Shown in pieces: positions 51,701-60,700 of a stretch of 64,000 nt of DNA. Below the pieces are notes generated by a model. The model did no database searches and was not told the DNA's origin. It worked only from the letters and a program-made list of their open reading frames with translations. The stretch comes from Aphelocoma coerulescens (lineage: Eukaryota; Chordata; Aves; Passeriformes; Corvidae), in the NCBI RefSeq assembly GCF_041296385.1, contig NC_091023.1:11780924-11844923 (forward strand), read 5' to 3'. Each line of letters starts with the position of its first letter. The stretch's first letter is position 1. The position numbers were made by a program, and so were the translations under genes.

Positions 51701-54700
51701 ACATGCCTGCCCAGCTAAGTTGTCTGATTTTTAGATTTGCTGACTGTCAGCAGCTCTTTGTGGAAACTAAATGATAAGCAGAAAAAGTGACACTCACTAA
51801 TGGACTGATTCTTGATGTTCTTCAGCAAATGCAGGTTGTTTAGGTGTTTTTTGGTTTGCTTTTATTTAATTGTGTAGGGACATTAATTAGGATTGTTTAT
51901 TCAAGAAAATCTGCAACCCCCCCAGCTGTTGCATTAGATAGGCAGCTGCATGCCTTAGAACCTCCCTGCTATTGCACTGATAGCCTAATGCATATATTTA
52001 GTGTATAGTGATGACTGCATGCATGCCTTGTATTAAGCTGCTCCAGAAAGCACTACTCCTATTTACCTTGCCTATGTTATTCCATATGCTGATTATTTAA
52101 CCATTATTTCAGCAACATATTTGAGAGGGGAGCATTTTCAGCTGCATGAGCTTTAAATAAAATAAAGAATAATGCTGAAAATCGACATATTTCCGCTTAA
52201 TAGTTATATTTGCAAGCTCAAGGTCCAGAATACTTAATAAACATATATTGAATAATTCCAATAATTTAGACTGCAAAGGAATGAGAATGTGGCCATATCC
52301 TAAAAAAAATTGTATGTTCTTTTGAGGAGGTGAAAAGAAGGTAGCCTTGAGCTGTGGCTTGTTCTTAAATATGTTTTGATCTTACTGCAATTGTCTCCTG
52401 AACTTTGTAGGGTATCTGTTTAAAATTACAGCTGTTGAATATGGTAATAGAGAAAAAACAATGAAACTTGCTAATACACTTTGAACTTGTGAATTACATG
52501 GAATAAGCATTGAATGTTCTGAACTTACATTTAACATTTTGGGGGGTTGTTTTAATGACATTTCCCTTGGTTATGGTAATACATTTAATTTATTACAGAA
52601 AGTCACATTAGATGTGGACATTTCCTAGTGGTTTGAACTTCCAGTAGTTTGATATTCTGCCAGGATATACAGTCTTGAAGAATATTGTATATAGGGAGAG
52701 GTGTTTATATATTGCTATACGGATAGCCTGTGTGTGGACAGCTCAGTCATATATACATATTTTGTATATTTTATGTATTGAGTGACTCCTAATTCAGAAA
52801 TAGGCTGCAGCTTTATAGGTAGCTGCTACTTATTTCAGGATTTGGGGTTGCAGGGGCCAGTTGAGTGATATGGCCTGCATATATCTATATATATTGCTCC
52901 TCTAAGGTGGTGATGACACACCTCCAGCAACATCACCATTTTAAACTTGAGTTTCTTCTTAGGTGGCCTGTATTTGAAGGATGGAGGGCACCTGATGTTA
53001 GGAGTAACACTATTGCAGAGAAGTGTCTGTGGTTCTCTGTGAAGGCTTGTATCATTGCAAGCTTGAGAGACTTAAAAACCTGGCTTTAAACAGCACATGG
53101 TTCACCAAAATGCACAGGCTTGCTTGGGGATACTTGGGATTTTAGTTATATATGGAGGGGTTTGGGTTGTTGAATTACTTATTACAATGAATATACTCTT
53201 CCCCCTTCCTCATTTCTTTGACTCATAAGTATGAAGGCAAGCTGTCTTTGACTTGATTGCTAATTTACGTGATACTGGTAATCCTTACTGCAGCAGATGT
53301 GTGCAGCATGTGACTGCCAAAAGAAATCTGTTCTGAATTATTCTATGAGTTTGTAGGTCAGTTGCCCTTTTTTACGTATCTTGCACTTTATCACTGGGTT
53401 ATAATTTTAGTTTTGTGTTCATTTTTATGCAAGCAAATGCTAACTTCTACTTTTGTTGCTGTCTCCAATTATAGGAAGAAGGCATGGTTCAGATAAATTA
53501 TTTTCCTCCTAATGGCGCGATGGACTTGATGTACTTCCCATACTATGGGAAAAGCTTGCATGTAAGTATCCCTTAATGATGGTCTTCACTTTGTCAGTGT
53601 TTTGTTTCTGTGTGTATTTACAGTTGCTAGTAGCAGATTAATTCTGAAGTTTGAACTTTGTAATGATGTACTGCTAAGGAATATTGCACATGCAGACATT
53701 TCACAGCTCTCTAGACTGGAAACGTGCTTTGGCAGACATGAACAAACTGGGCATTGTCCTAATGAAGGAGTGGCTGTATACCAGCAGTCTTGAGAGTGGC
53801 TGCTCTTTTTTCCTCACTGAAATCTTTTGGAGTCTTTTTGAATGCAGGGAAAGGCAGGAAAAGTAAACTGGGTCTTTATATTACAATACACTTTCCAATA
53901 GCTCCTTGGTGTTTCTGTATAGGATATTAAGTTTGTAAGTCCTTATGGTGTTGATTATATTTCTTTGTGGCTTGCATGTCATGTTTTCTGTTTGGCCCGT
54001 TTTATGAAGAAGGACTTCAAGGCAGCAGATAGGTTTAGGGTTTTTTTAAATTATTGTTGTAAAAACCCCAAACTCACTACTTTATGAACACAGAATACAT
54101 AGAATTAAACTCCAGTTTCTTTTGAAACTTGAATTTAATTAATTTTTATATTTTCTTGCATCAGTTTGTGATCACTGTATGCAGAAAATCTGTACCTTCT
54201 GTAAAATATAAAATTATATTGCCTCATACTGACAAGGTTATTTAGTCTAACAAACACTGTTCACCACTGAAGATAAAGGTACTTTTTAAACCATAAATCT
54301 ATTAGATCCATAGTGTACCATGGTGGGTGGTTGTAATTTCACCAAAGTGATTTTTGTATTAAATTACTCCTTTGACAGTTATTTTTCCAGTGTAGCCTAT
54401 ACTTGCAGCAGTTTCATAACCTTTTTTATCTTCCCATGGCTTTTACTAATGAGGAAGGAGTTTCTTTTCCTTCAACATTTGCTTTCAGGTTACTAAGAGG
54501 TAGATCTGTATTTTCCATTTTGTTGCCATCTTGTGAATTGGTACCCCATCTATTCACTTAGATATGCAAACTAGAGGGGAGATTGTCTGTGCTTCCAACA
54601 GCTGGAGTCAGTACAGACTCTATCCTATTCTTGGAATGAAAGAATGGGGAAGGAGAGCACTGCTTCCCTAAGAAATGCAAAATACAGCATCTGTGAACCT

Positions 54701-56950
54701 TGACATGTCAAGATCCAGTCTGTACCAAGGACAGGATAAACAACTTTACTAACAAAATTCCCATCTTGGTGCAATACTGATGGAAAATGAAAGATTATGA
54801 AAATACAGTAATGAAGACAGGCAAAACACAGGGCTATTCCTTGCTTGAATTAGGTGATTAAGAACAATCTTTTTTTAATTCTTTTTTTTCCCCACCCAGT
54901 TTGTGGTTCATTGTCCTTTTGTGTTCACTTTGTCCTGTGGAACAGAGGCTGTGGTGTAGGGATTCTTGCTTATGTGAAGGCCTAATTATTGTAACATTAG
55001 CATACTGAGAAAAACAAGAGGCAGTAAGAAGAGTTGTGAGAAGTTTTTGATTAGGTCTCAAGGGTCTGGATTGATTTCTTGGCTGTGCAACGGATTTTTA
55101 ATATCAGTGTGGAACTGTTAAATTACTTTATTCTGTAAAGGAGTTAAGATTTGAATAAACTTGCTTCTCTTGTTCAGGTAGGAGCCAGAAAAGTACTAAT
55201 ATCTACAATTTTGTGGTCTGGGATGGTTATTTGTCTTTTGCTGCTTGGTACAATGAGCCCAACTCTCTGACCTTGGAGAATGTTCCCTTTTTTAGATGAT
55301 CTGACATAGTTAATGGGGATGCTGCCTCTCTTCCCTCCTCCTCCCAATTTTATACTGAGTAAAAGTCTATTCTGGTATCATCTCTTTCCAAAAACATCAT
55401 AGAAATTTGCGTACCCCTTTGGAAAAACCTTGATGGTGAGACGACTTCTCTCCCTGAGGAAACATGGGAATTTTAGTTATGATTTTAGAAAACTCGAGGT
55501 GTGGTATCACCAGTACAACTGGAAAGTTTTTGAGGGAGCCTTGCCTAGCTGCATTTCCTCCCTCCCAGTCTGAAGTTTATTGGGAGCACAGGAAAATTTC
55601 TGATCTAATAAAACCACTATCCAATGAAAGCAGTTGCTTCAATCTATTTCTTACTAGTGCTTCACATTAAAGATTTTAGCACATCTACTTCCATGACATC
55701 ATTCTTTGGAAATGAGACTTTCGAGTCTTATGTAGTGTGTTCTTTGCTGGAGAAGATAGCCTAAAAACAACAGAAATGTATTTAAGTGTCTTCTAAGTTA
55801 ATGAGGTGGGAAAAAAATCTTAACACAAAATTTTGTTCAATTAAAATTTAAGGTTTATACTTACATAATACTGTAGTGTTGTATTTAGTCCACCGATGTA
55901 CATGAAAATACCTGGAAAATAATTTTGCTTAATCAGCAGTCAACAGTACTGACCTAAAAATATTAATAAATTATGGAAATACTTAATGAATGTTGCATAA
56001 AATGCTGCCTTAACAGTGTATAATAAGTTCCTATTTAATTCATAAGCACTTTACAAGAGAATGAAAGTTGTCCTTATTGAATCGGATGTGAGGTACAATA
56101 TTGGGTTGACAAAAAAAAAGAATTGATTCTGCTCTCATTCTTAAATTTTAATTTTTCTTATAGTCACCAATTCTAATTTCTCCACCAAATGTGACTGATC
56201 AGGAAGGATACTGTCAGGATGTTCAAGGAAAGGTTTCTATGTAAAGCTGTTAAACACATAACACCTTTCAGAATGGTTTGTTGCTGAACAAGTAAATGGG
56301 ATAGGGAACAAGGGAAGCTGGTTTATTAGTATTTGTTGAGTCATGCTTTTGGGAAAAAAAACCCCACTGTAAACCCTGCTAAAAAAGTTAGATTCTGTAG
56401 CAGATTACACCCACCCTGCCAAACCAAACCCAAAACAAGCAGAAGGACAATAGAACAGGTTGGAAGACACTCATTTCTGAGGTTGTTTCATTGAAGGTTT
56501 CTAGAAAAATTTGACCTAATGTAATAGAAAGGGGTAAAGTCATATGCCTCTTGAAGATACTGTCTGTGACTCAAATTATGTTGACTATATTAAAGAAATG
56601 GTATGAAGAATGTATTTCTTACCTGGGGAAAAAAAAGTGTCTTGCATGAGTCAGATTGGGCTTTGAAAAGTTGGGTTCTTAATGAGCTTTTTTCTTAACT
56701 GTTCTGATAGATTACATGTTAATTTAATGCTAACTTACTCTGGTCTCTCAAATATTTTCCCCATCTTTCTGTTTACTAGGCTCACTATTTACAGCCTCTA
56801 GTGGCTGTTCAACTAGTAATTACCGCCAACAGTACCAAAGAAGAAATAGCAATTGAGTGTAAGATCCTGGGCTCACCTAATTTAAAAAATCAAGATGACC
56901 GTGACAAGTTTCTGGGACGAATTGCCTTCAAAGTTCAGATGTTTGAATAG
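33613..56950 (+). CDS. ATP1B3: Na,K-ATPase subunit beta-3, complete, seven coding exons
   Basis: Join of 33613-33721, 41323-41451, 45638-45745, 47244-47431, 48165-48215, 53475-53561 and 56780-56950: 280 residues, close to the 279 of human. This type II glycoprotein pairs with the catalytic alpha subunit, and is needed for its folding, membrane delivery and K+ affinity. Residues 1-36 are cytoplasmic; about 37-62 form the single membrane helix with the conserved YLVFYG; the rest is extracellular. Six cysteines (128, 145, 155, 171, 192, 251) match the family's three disulfides. YFPYYGK at 215-221 is the beta-family signature near the alpha contact. N-glycosylation sequons lie at N96, N118, N148 and N241. 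[12 protein letters not shown] and [14 protein letters not shown] identify beta-3 rather than beta-1 or beta-2. The ATG has G at -3 and is the first in a good context. All introns are GT-AG. Confidence 0.97.
33821..33923 (+). repeat. Three imperfect GC-rich direct repeats, 33-36 bp
   Basis: Copies at 33821-33856, 33857-33889 and 33890-33923 share GGGATGCGGGAGGG and CCCCCCGCGGGGAT blocks. The dense runs of three or more G could fold as G-quadruplexes in the early ATP1B3 transcript or the non-template strand. Confidence 0.75.
33987..34007. promoter_or_regulatory. ATP1B3: E-box and MEF2 site
   Basis: CAACTG (33987-33992) fits the E-box CANNTG. Five bases later, CTAAAAATAG (33998-34007) is an exact match to the MEF2 consensus YTAWWWWTAR. 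An A/T decamer embedded in nearly pure GC sequence stands out. Function is inferred from the motif only. Confidence 0.5.
34070..34080. promoter_or_regulatory. ATP1B3: AP-1 / MARE / antioxidant-response motif
   Basis: GCTGACTCAGC is the palindromic core of a T-MARE and also contains AP-1 (TGACTCA) and the ARE form TGACNNNGC, so it could bind small MAF-NRF or FOS-JUN dimers. It lies about 350 bp inside intron 1, within the CpG island. Confidence 0.5.
41323..41451 (+). CDS. ATP1B3: ATP1B3 exon 2
   Basis: 129 bp, phase 1 to phase 1. Encodes the whole transmembrane helix ([12 protein letters not shown]...FTFTMWVML) and the start of the extracellular stalk, ending [11 protein letters not shown]. 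Donor AG|GTAACG. Confidence 0.96.
42512..42567. repeat. A-rich purine tract
   Basis: Low-complexity run of A with interspersed G, including an uninterrupted stretch of about 13 A; on the opposite strand it reads as a long pyrimidine tract. Confidence 0.85.
44075..44092. repeat. Poly-T run (18 T)
   Basis: Homopolymer of 18 T followed by ATAAAGG; no retroelement body is recognised beside it. Confidence 0.9.
45638..45745 (+). CDS. ATP1B3: ATP1B3 exon 3
   Basis: 108 bp, phase 1 to phase 1. Encodes [16 protein letters not shown], the N96 sequon NKS, and [10 protein letters not shown]. Acceptor TTTTTAAG, donor GAAT|GTAAGT. Confidence 0.96.
45746..47243 (+). other. ATP1B3: ATP1B3 intron 3
   Basis: 1.5 kb, GTAAGT...TTTCATAG. 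Nothing else recognised. Confidence 0.85.
47244..47431 (+). CDS. ATP1B3: ATP1B3 exon 4
   Basis: 188 bp, phase 1 to phase 0; the largest internal exon. It holds four of the six disulfide cysteines (C128, C145, C155, C171), sequons at N118 and N148, and the conserved [17 protein letters not shown]. Donor AGA|GTAAGT. Confidence 0.97.
47432..48164 (+). other. ATP1B3: ATP1B3 intron 4
   Basis: 733 bp, GTAAGT...CTTTTAG. Nothing else recognised. Confidence 0.85.
48165..48215 (+). CDS. ATP1B3: ATP1B3 exon 5
   Basis: 51 bp, phase 0 to phase 0: 17 residues, [17 protein letters not shown], including disulfide C192. Reading through the donor (AAG|GTCAGT) would add VSSGCKK and stop at TAA, so retention of this intron would truncate the protein. 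The small size agrees with the family gene structure. Confidence 0.95.
49040..49272. repeat. Perfect 14-bp minisatellite, about 16.6 copies
   Basis: Unit CTTACTTGAGATTA repeated head to tail over 233 bp with no mismatch that I can find. The unit is itself built on a doubled CTTA. Such homogeneity points to recent expansion, so length polymorphism is likely. There are no spacers, so it is not a CRISPR-like array. On the minus strand each unit reads CAAGTAAGTAA, which resembles a 5' splice site. Confidence 0.97.
50245..50360. repeat. Local duplication of a 50-bp unit
   Basis: 50245-50294 and 50311-50360 are 50-bp copies that differ at five positions (about 90% identity). The 16 bp between them, CTTAGGAAAGCTTAGA, repeats an internal part of the unit, giving two and a third copies. 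Confidence 0.9.
50422..50660 (-). mobile_element. CR1 LINE 3' fragment, antisense to ATP1B3
   Basis: Read on the minus strand this is the CR1 3' end: on the plus strand it shows GGTTGGAAGGGACC, CCACCTCCCTGCTCAGGCAGG, ATCTCCAGTGAGAGAGACTCCAC and TTCTTCCTCATGTCCAGATGGAAC (each cut to recognisable blocks). About 240 bp, severely 5'-truncated and without coding capacity. It lies 60 bp beyond the 50-bp duplication. Confidence 0.9.
53475..53561 (+). CDS. ATP1B3: ATP1B3 exon 6
   Basis: 87 bp, phase 0 to phase 0: 29 residues including [20 protein letters not shown], the beta-subunit signature. Acceptor AATTATAG, donor CAT|GTAAGT. Confidence 0.96.
53562..56779 (+). other. ATP1B3: ATP1B3 intron 6
   Basis: 3.2 kb, GTAAGT...TTTACTAG. 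Contains the candidate cassette exon at 56164-56232; otherwise no repeat family or gene is recognised. Confidence 0.85.
56164..56232 (+). other. ATP1B3: Candidate in-frame cassette exon of ATP1B3 (unproven)
   Basis: 69 bp between a good acceptor (pyrimidine-rich TTTTTCTTATAG) and a weak donor (AAG|GTTTCT). Both neighbouring exon ends are phase 0 and this block is open in that phase for exactly 23 codons, so inclusion would keep ATP1B3 in frame. The peptide starts SPILISPP, has an NVT sequon and one cysteine, and ends QDVQGK; it would insert between H224 and A225, just after YFPYYGK. I know of no such insert in other beta subunits. A chance pseudo-exon is the main alternative. If the donor is skipped, TAA follows four codons later. 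Confidence 0.25.
56780..56950 (+). CDS. ATP1B3: ATP1B3 exon 7, terminal coding exon
   Basis: 171 bp including TAG at 56948-56950, entered in phase 0 after acceptor TTTACTAG. Encodes YLQPLVAVQ, sequon N241 (NST), disulfide C251 and the family C-terminus [23 protein letters not shown] cut here to its hallmark DDRDKFLGR. Confidence 0.96.
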   Translation, partial: AHYLQPLVAVQLVITANSTKEEIAIECKILGSPNLKNQDDRDKFLGRIAFKVQMFE

Positions 56951-57115
56951 CTGGAGTAAATACTCTCCACAAAGTAAATGTTGTGTTGTCTGTTTTGTAT
57001 CAGCTGGACATGCCATTCTAGGATATGAGACCACCTTGAAGAATGTTAAGGTGGTTTATGGCGTTCAGGGTAGCATAATAATATGCTTCCAAATTGTATG
57101 TTTAAATTCCCTTAA

Positions 57116-57121
57116 AATAAA
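57116..57121 (+). terminator. ATP1B3: Proximal AATAAA, possible alternative poly(A) signal
   Basis: AATAAA within CTTAAAATAAATGCC, 165 bp after the stop. Would give a short 3' UTR if used. Confidence 0.4.
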
Positions 57122-57363
57122 TGCCTATCCTGCTTTTTGCCTGCCCCGTTGGAACAGTGTACAGACTATAGTTATGTCATAGGGACCTGTAAATAGCTGT
57201 TTTCAAACACATAATAATGGTGACCTTTGTCCTGTTCTAAAATGTGGTTTTATCCTCCAAGTGAGTGTCTCAAGCTTAATGTGCTGTGCTCTGTAAATAT
57301 TGTATTGATTTAACACTGGTTTAACTGTCATATCTCAATGCTGACACAGTTAGAGGGATAAAT

Positions 57364-57369
57364 AATAAA
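57364..57369 (+). terminator. ATP1B3: Middle AATAAA, possible poly(A) signal
   Basis: AATAAA in ATAATAAATGG, about 415 bp after the stop. Confidence 0.35.
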
Positions 57370-57687
57370 TGGTACCTGATTGACCTAGTGATTTCTTTGT
57401 AAGAGTAAACACCTCCAACATAAATTGTGTGTATGGGAGTGGGTGGGTCAGTGGATGGATGGCTGTGTGGAGATGCCTTAAATTGTAGACTGGGTGGCAT
57501 GGGAGAAGTGAAGTGGATTTTAAGAGTTGGTATGGATATCTGGAAGTAAGTGCTCAACTAGTACTTTCTTGTGCTTGTCACTGTGCAAGTATTGTGTACA
57601 TGTAATACTTGGTATAGAGTTTGGTGTTCTAGCTGAAGAATTGAACCTTTCTTTGTGTTGTTAATTGCTTGTAATATGTGGAGCACA

Positions 57688-57693
57688 AATAAA
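57688..57693 (+). terminator. ATP1B3: Distal AATAAA, probable main poly(A) signal
   Basis: AATAAA in CACAAATAAAATCT, preceded by a TGT-rich stretch (CTTTGTGTTGTTAATTG) and followed by a T-rich tail; best-supported 3' end by context. Confidence 0.55.
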
Positions 57694-57715
57694 ATCTATA
57701 CAATATTTTAAAACT

Positions 57716-60700
57716 TTTTAGTTCAGAAATATCAATAGAAAACAATTTAAATAGTTTAGGATCCTGGTAAAAGTTGTACAACAGAGCTGCTTGAAAGAAG
57801 TGGCCTCACTATTGTGGGAATAGGCTTTGATTTTCCAATTTAAAAATTTCCAGAAGAACCTCTGTTTAAGAAAAAAAAAAAAGAAAAAGGATTGTCTTGA
57901 TTAAACATTCCTGTTTAATTTATATATCTGTTTTGTTGCATCTTTTTAACATCTCACATCTTCGTCTGCTCTTTCATGTTGGACTTTCTATGTATTTCAT
58001 TATCATCTATTTAGAAAATTGGTGTCATCAACTGCTTTATAGAAATACCCTGTTGACTTGGAGTTAATTATTTTCAGTGTAACTTAAAAGAGCAGTTGCT
58101 AAAATGACTACAACCAGACTGGTTTACTTGTGACTGCTGCTCAGTTTGAACCAGGCTTGAGCCATGCTCTTGGGCTATGACTTGGGCAGTTGATCTGACA
58201 TGCAATTTATATTACTCTTCCCCAAGTTTTTGTTTTGTTCTGTCTTGGGGGGGGGGGGGGTGGTTTGAGCACATGGTTCACATTCTGATGTCTTCTCAAT
58301 ATTAAAGACCACAGCAAATCTGCATTTGTGTAAATACCTGTATGTTGTGCTAGTTAGGCCCGAATTTGTTACTTAACTTTTATACCTAATTATTACAGTG
58401 GTTTTTAATATTTTATTTAAACAAATTAAATGAAGGATTTCTAAAATGCAAGATCCAGTCTTAATGCCCTGCTTTAAGTTTGGGGCCAGTCTAAGCCACA
58501 TTAGTGAAAAACAGCTGTGCAAGCCTACACTGATGCACAGTTGGAGAAAGCTGCTCTTAATGGGACTTGAACAGTGTCTTAAACCTCATTAAAAATAGAT
58601 TTATATTGATCTCATACCATTCAGCATGCTTTTTGTTGTCTACAAAAGAAAGTTGTTGTTCTTACATTATGCAATGAATATTTTTGTAATAATGGCATGC
58701 ATTAATACTGAATGAGATGTTCTTTCAAAATACTCCATGACTAATGTTTTAAATGATGCACTTTTAGAGCTGGGATACCTGGCTTCTTGAAGATATGACT
58801 AATTGCTTCTCTGTATTAATACTGCCTGAAAGTATTTTAATAGTTGTGAGGGACCTTAAGTGTAGATGTTGCATCTGACAATGAAAAGGATTAGCTTCAT
58901 GTAAAAACTTCTCACATTTGTGTTCACTTAGGAATGGTAAGAAGTTCTGGAGAAACACTCAGTTTTCAAATGAGCTTGTTTTTTGCAACAATTTATCTTT
59001 TGACTTATCTTGTCTGTAGACAGAGCATGAAATGGCAACTTTTCACCAGCACTTTTCAGACAGGTAAAACTCAATAAACTCCTCTTCTCCCTAGATTCTG
59101 TGCAAGTGTTGGTTTGTTTTTTTTTTTTTAATTTAAACATGTAAGGCTTGTCAGTTGGGGGGAGGGGAGGAGGAGAAAGGACAAAAAACCTAGTACTTTT
59201 GAAAGGGTTCAGCTATGAAAATAAGCATGTAAAATGTATGTGGGTAGAAACTATAGTGTTAAGCTATTTAATCAAATTGAACTATTTCTCATTTTTATTT
59301 CTATATCTTGAGTAGGTAAATGATACAGCAGTTATCTGTGTGCAGACTATTAGGATAGGATAAAATTACTGTTTTCCTTCATATGAACTTCAGAGTAAAG
59401 GTTCCTCAGCCTTCATTTTCAATTATGAATAAAGATTTAAATTTACTACCATGTTACCAGAAACCTGAAATGCTTAACTTTTATACTGGTAAATTCTTAC
59501 TAGGTAACTTTTAGTGCCCTCAAATCTGGAACAAGGACTTTTCATTTCAAACTTGTGCAATTGCCAGTGTGTGTCCACATCAGCTGAGGTACCTTCTCCT
59601 TGCCATGCCCCACTCCCCTGCCACCACTCACGTGAACACACACATAGGGTGACGGGGAAGCTGAAGCTTGTCAAGAGACAAAATGAGCTGTAAGACTTTA
59701 TTTACTTCCATCATGCAGTAGATAAGATGGTCCCTTGAGGACAGATGACATGTAGCGCTGACTTGCAATTACTTCCAGCTGGGGATGATGCTGCTTCTAG
59801 AACACTGGTAAAGAAAACTCTTTCCTTTTGTACTGAAATGTCTGCTGTAGTAGTTGCCCAGCAGTAGAGAGAAAATTCTTCATGCAAATGAAGAGTAGAA
59901 GGAAGAGTTGTAGACTAAAGGAGTTGTGAATCAGTATGGGAACAAAAACAAAAGTGGGGAGGGGGGTATTGGTTTTTTGTATGTTTAATCCCCTGCACCC
60001 TGCTTCTTTCTCAGTAGGAGATTTGGAAAGGAAAAATATATTTCTCTTCACCAAGCCCCATTGAATGATTTCCTACAATTTTTTAAATACAGCATTCTCA
60101 GGAACGAACCTGGATTTACCCTATTTAAGGATTTTTTTTCTACCTCTCTGTGAAGCTTACTCATCATAACTTTTGGAGAGATTTGAGTTAAATTGAGCTT
60201 GAAGCTGAACAAGAACTTTGTATCAGAGGGTACACTTTGGTCTTCTTAAAAGACCAAAAAATGAGATGAGTCTCCTGTGATGGAGAAAGTTATATAATTT
60301 AAGGTTTACTGGAAAAATCCCCGATGCTAAGAGTATGTGGGCAGCTCTGAGTATGGATTTCAAAACCTCAGAATACTCAAAGATTTAATCTTAAAGATTT
60401 TTGCAATTATTCAGAGCTTTGATGTCCCTGCTAGTGGAAGTGCTAATCATCATCTTGCTAGTTGGACATTTTGTTAATACACCTCAGCATTCACACTAAG
60501 TCTACTATCAAATTACTGAAGCCTTTTAATGAATTTATGTTTACAGTTTGTGTTAGTATACCTGGAAACTAGTACTTTTTTTCTTAGAGGAGAATCATTC
60601 TGTTAATGTCATCTACATGAAAAATCTTTCATTTAGACAGATTTTTTTTTTTTTTGCATTGTATTAATAGAATATGCAGAGCATAAATGTGTTTAGAAAC

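Larger units (their letters stand above)
48216..53474 (+). other. ATP1B3: ATP1B3 intron 5
   Basis: 5.3 kb, GTCAGT...AATTATAG. Carries the 14-bp minisatellite, the 50-bp duplication and an antisense CR1, and a TAAT-rich block at about 51860-52290 discussed as a finding. Confidence 0.85.
56951..57715 (+). other. ATP1B3: ATP1B3 3' UTR (approximate end)
   Basis: About 0.76 kb from the stop to roughly 20 bases past the last well-placed AATAAA. Three AATAAA hexamers occur (57116, 57364, 57688), so alternative 3' ends are possible. Confidence 0.65.

Noticed and set aside
59690..60060. Minus-strand AATAAA near 59700 as the possible 3' end of a TFDP2 transcript
   Set aside because: The hexamer with a following T-rich stretch is suggestive and TFDP2 is expected next in convergent orientation, but no coding exon is visible and single AATAAA words are common in AT-rich DNA.
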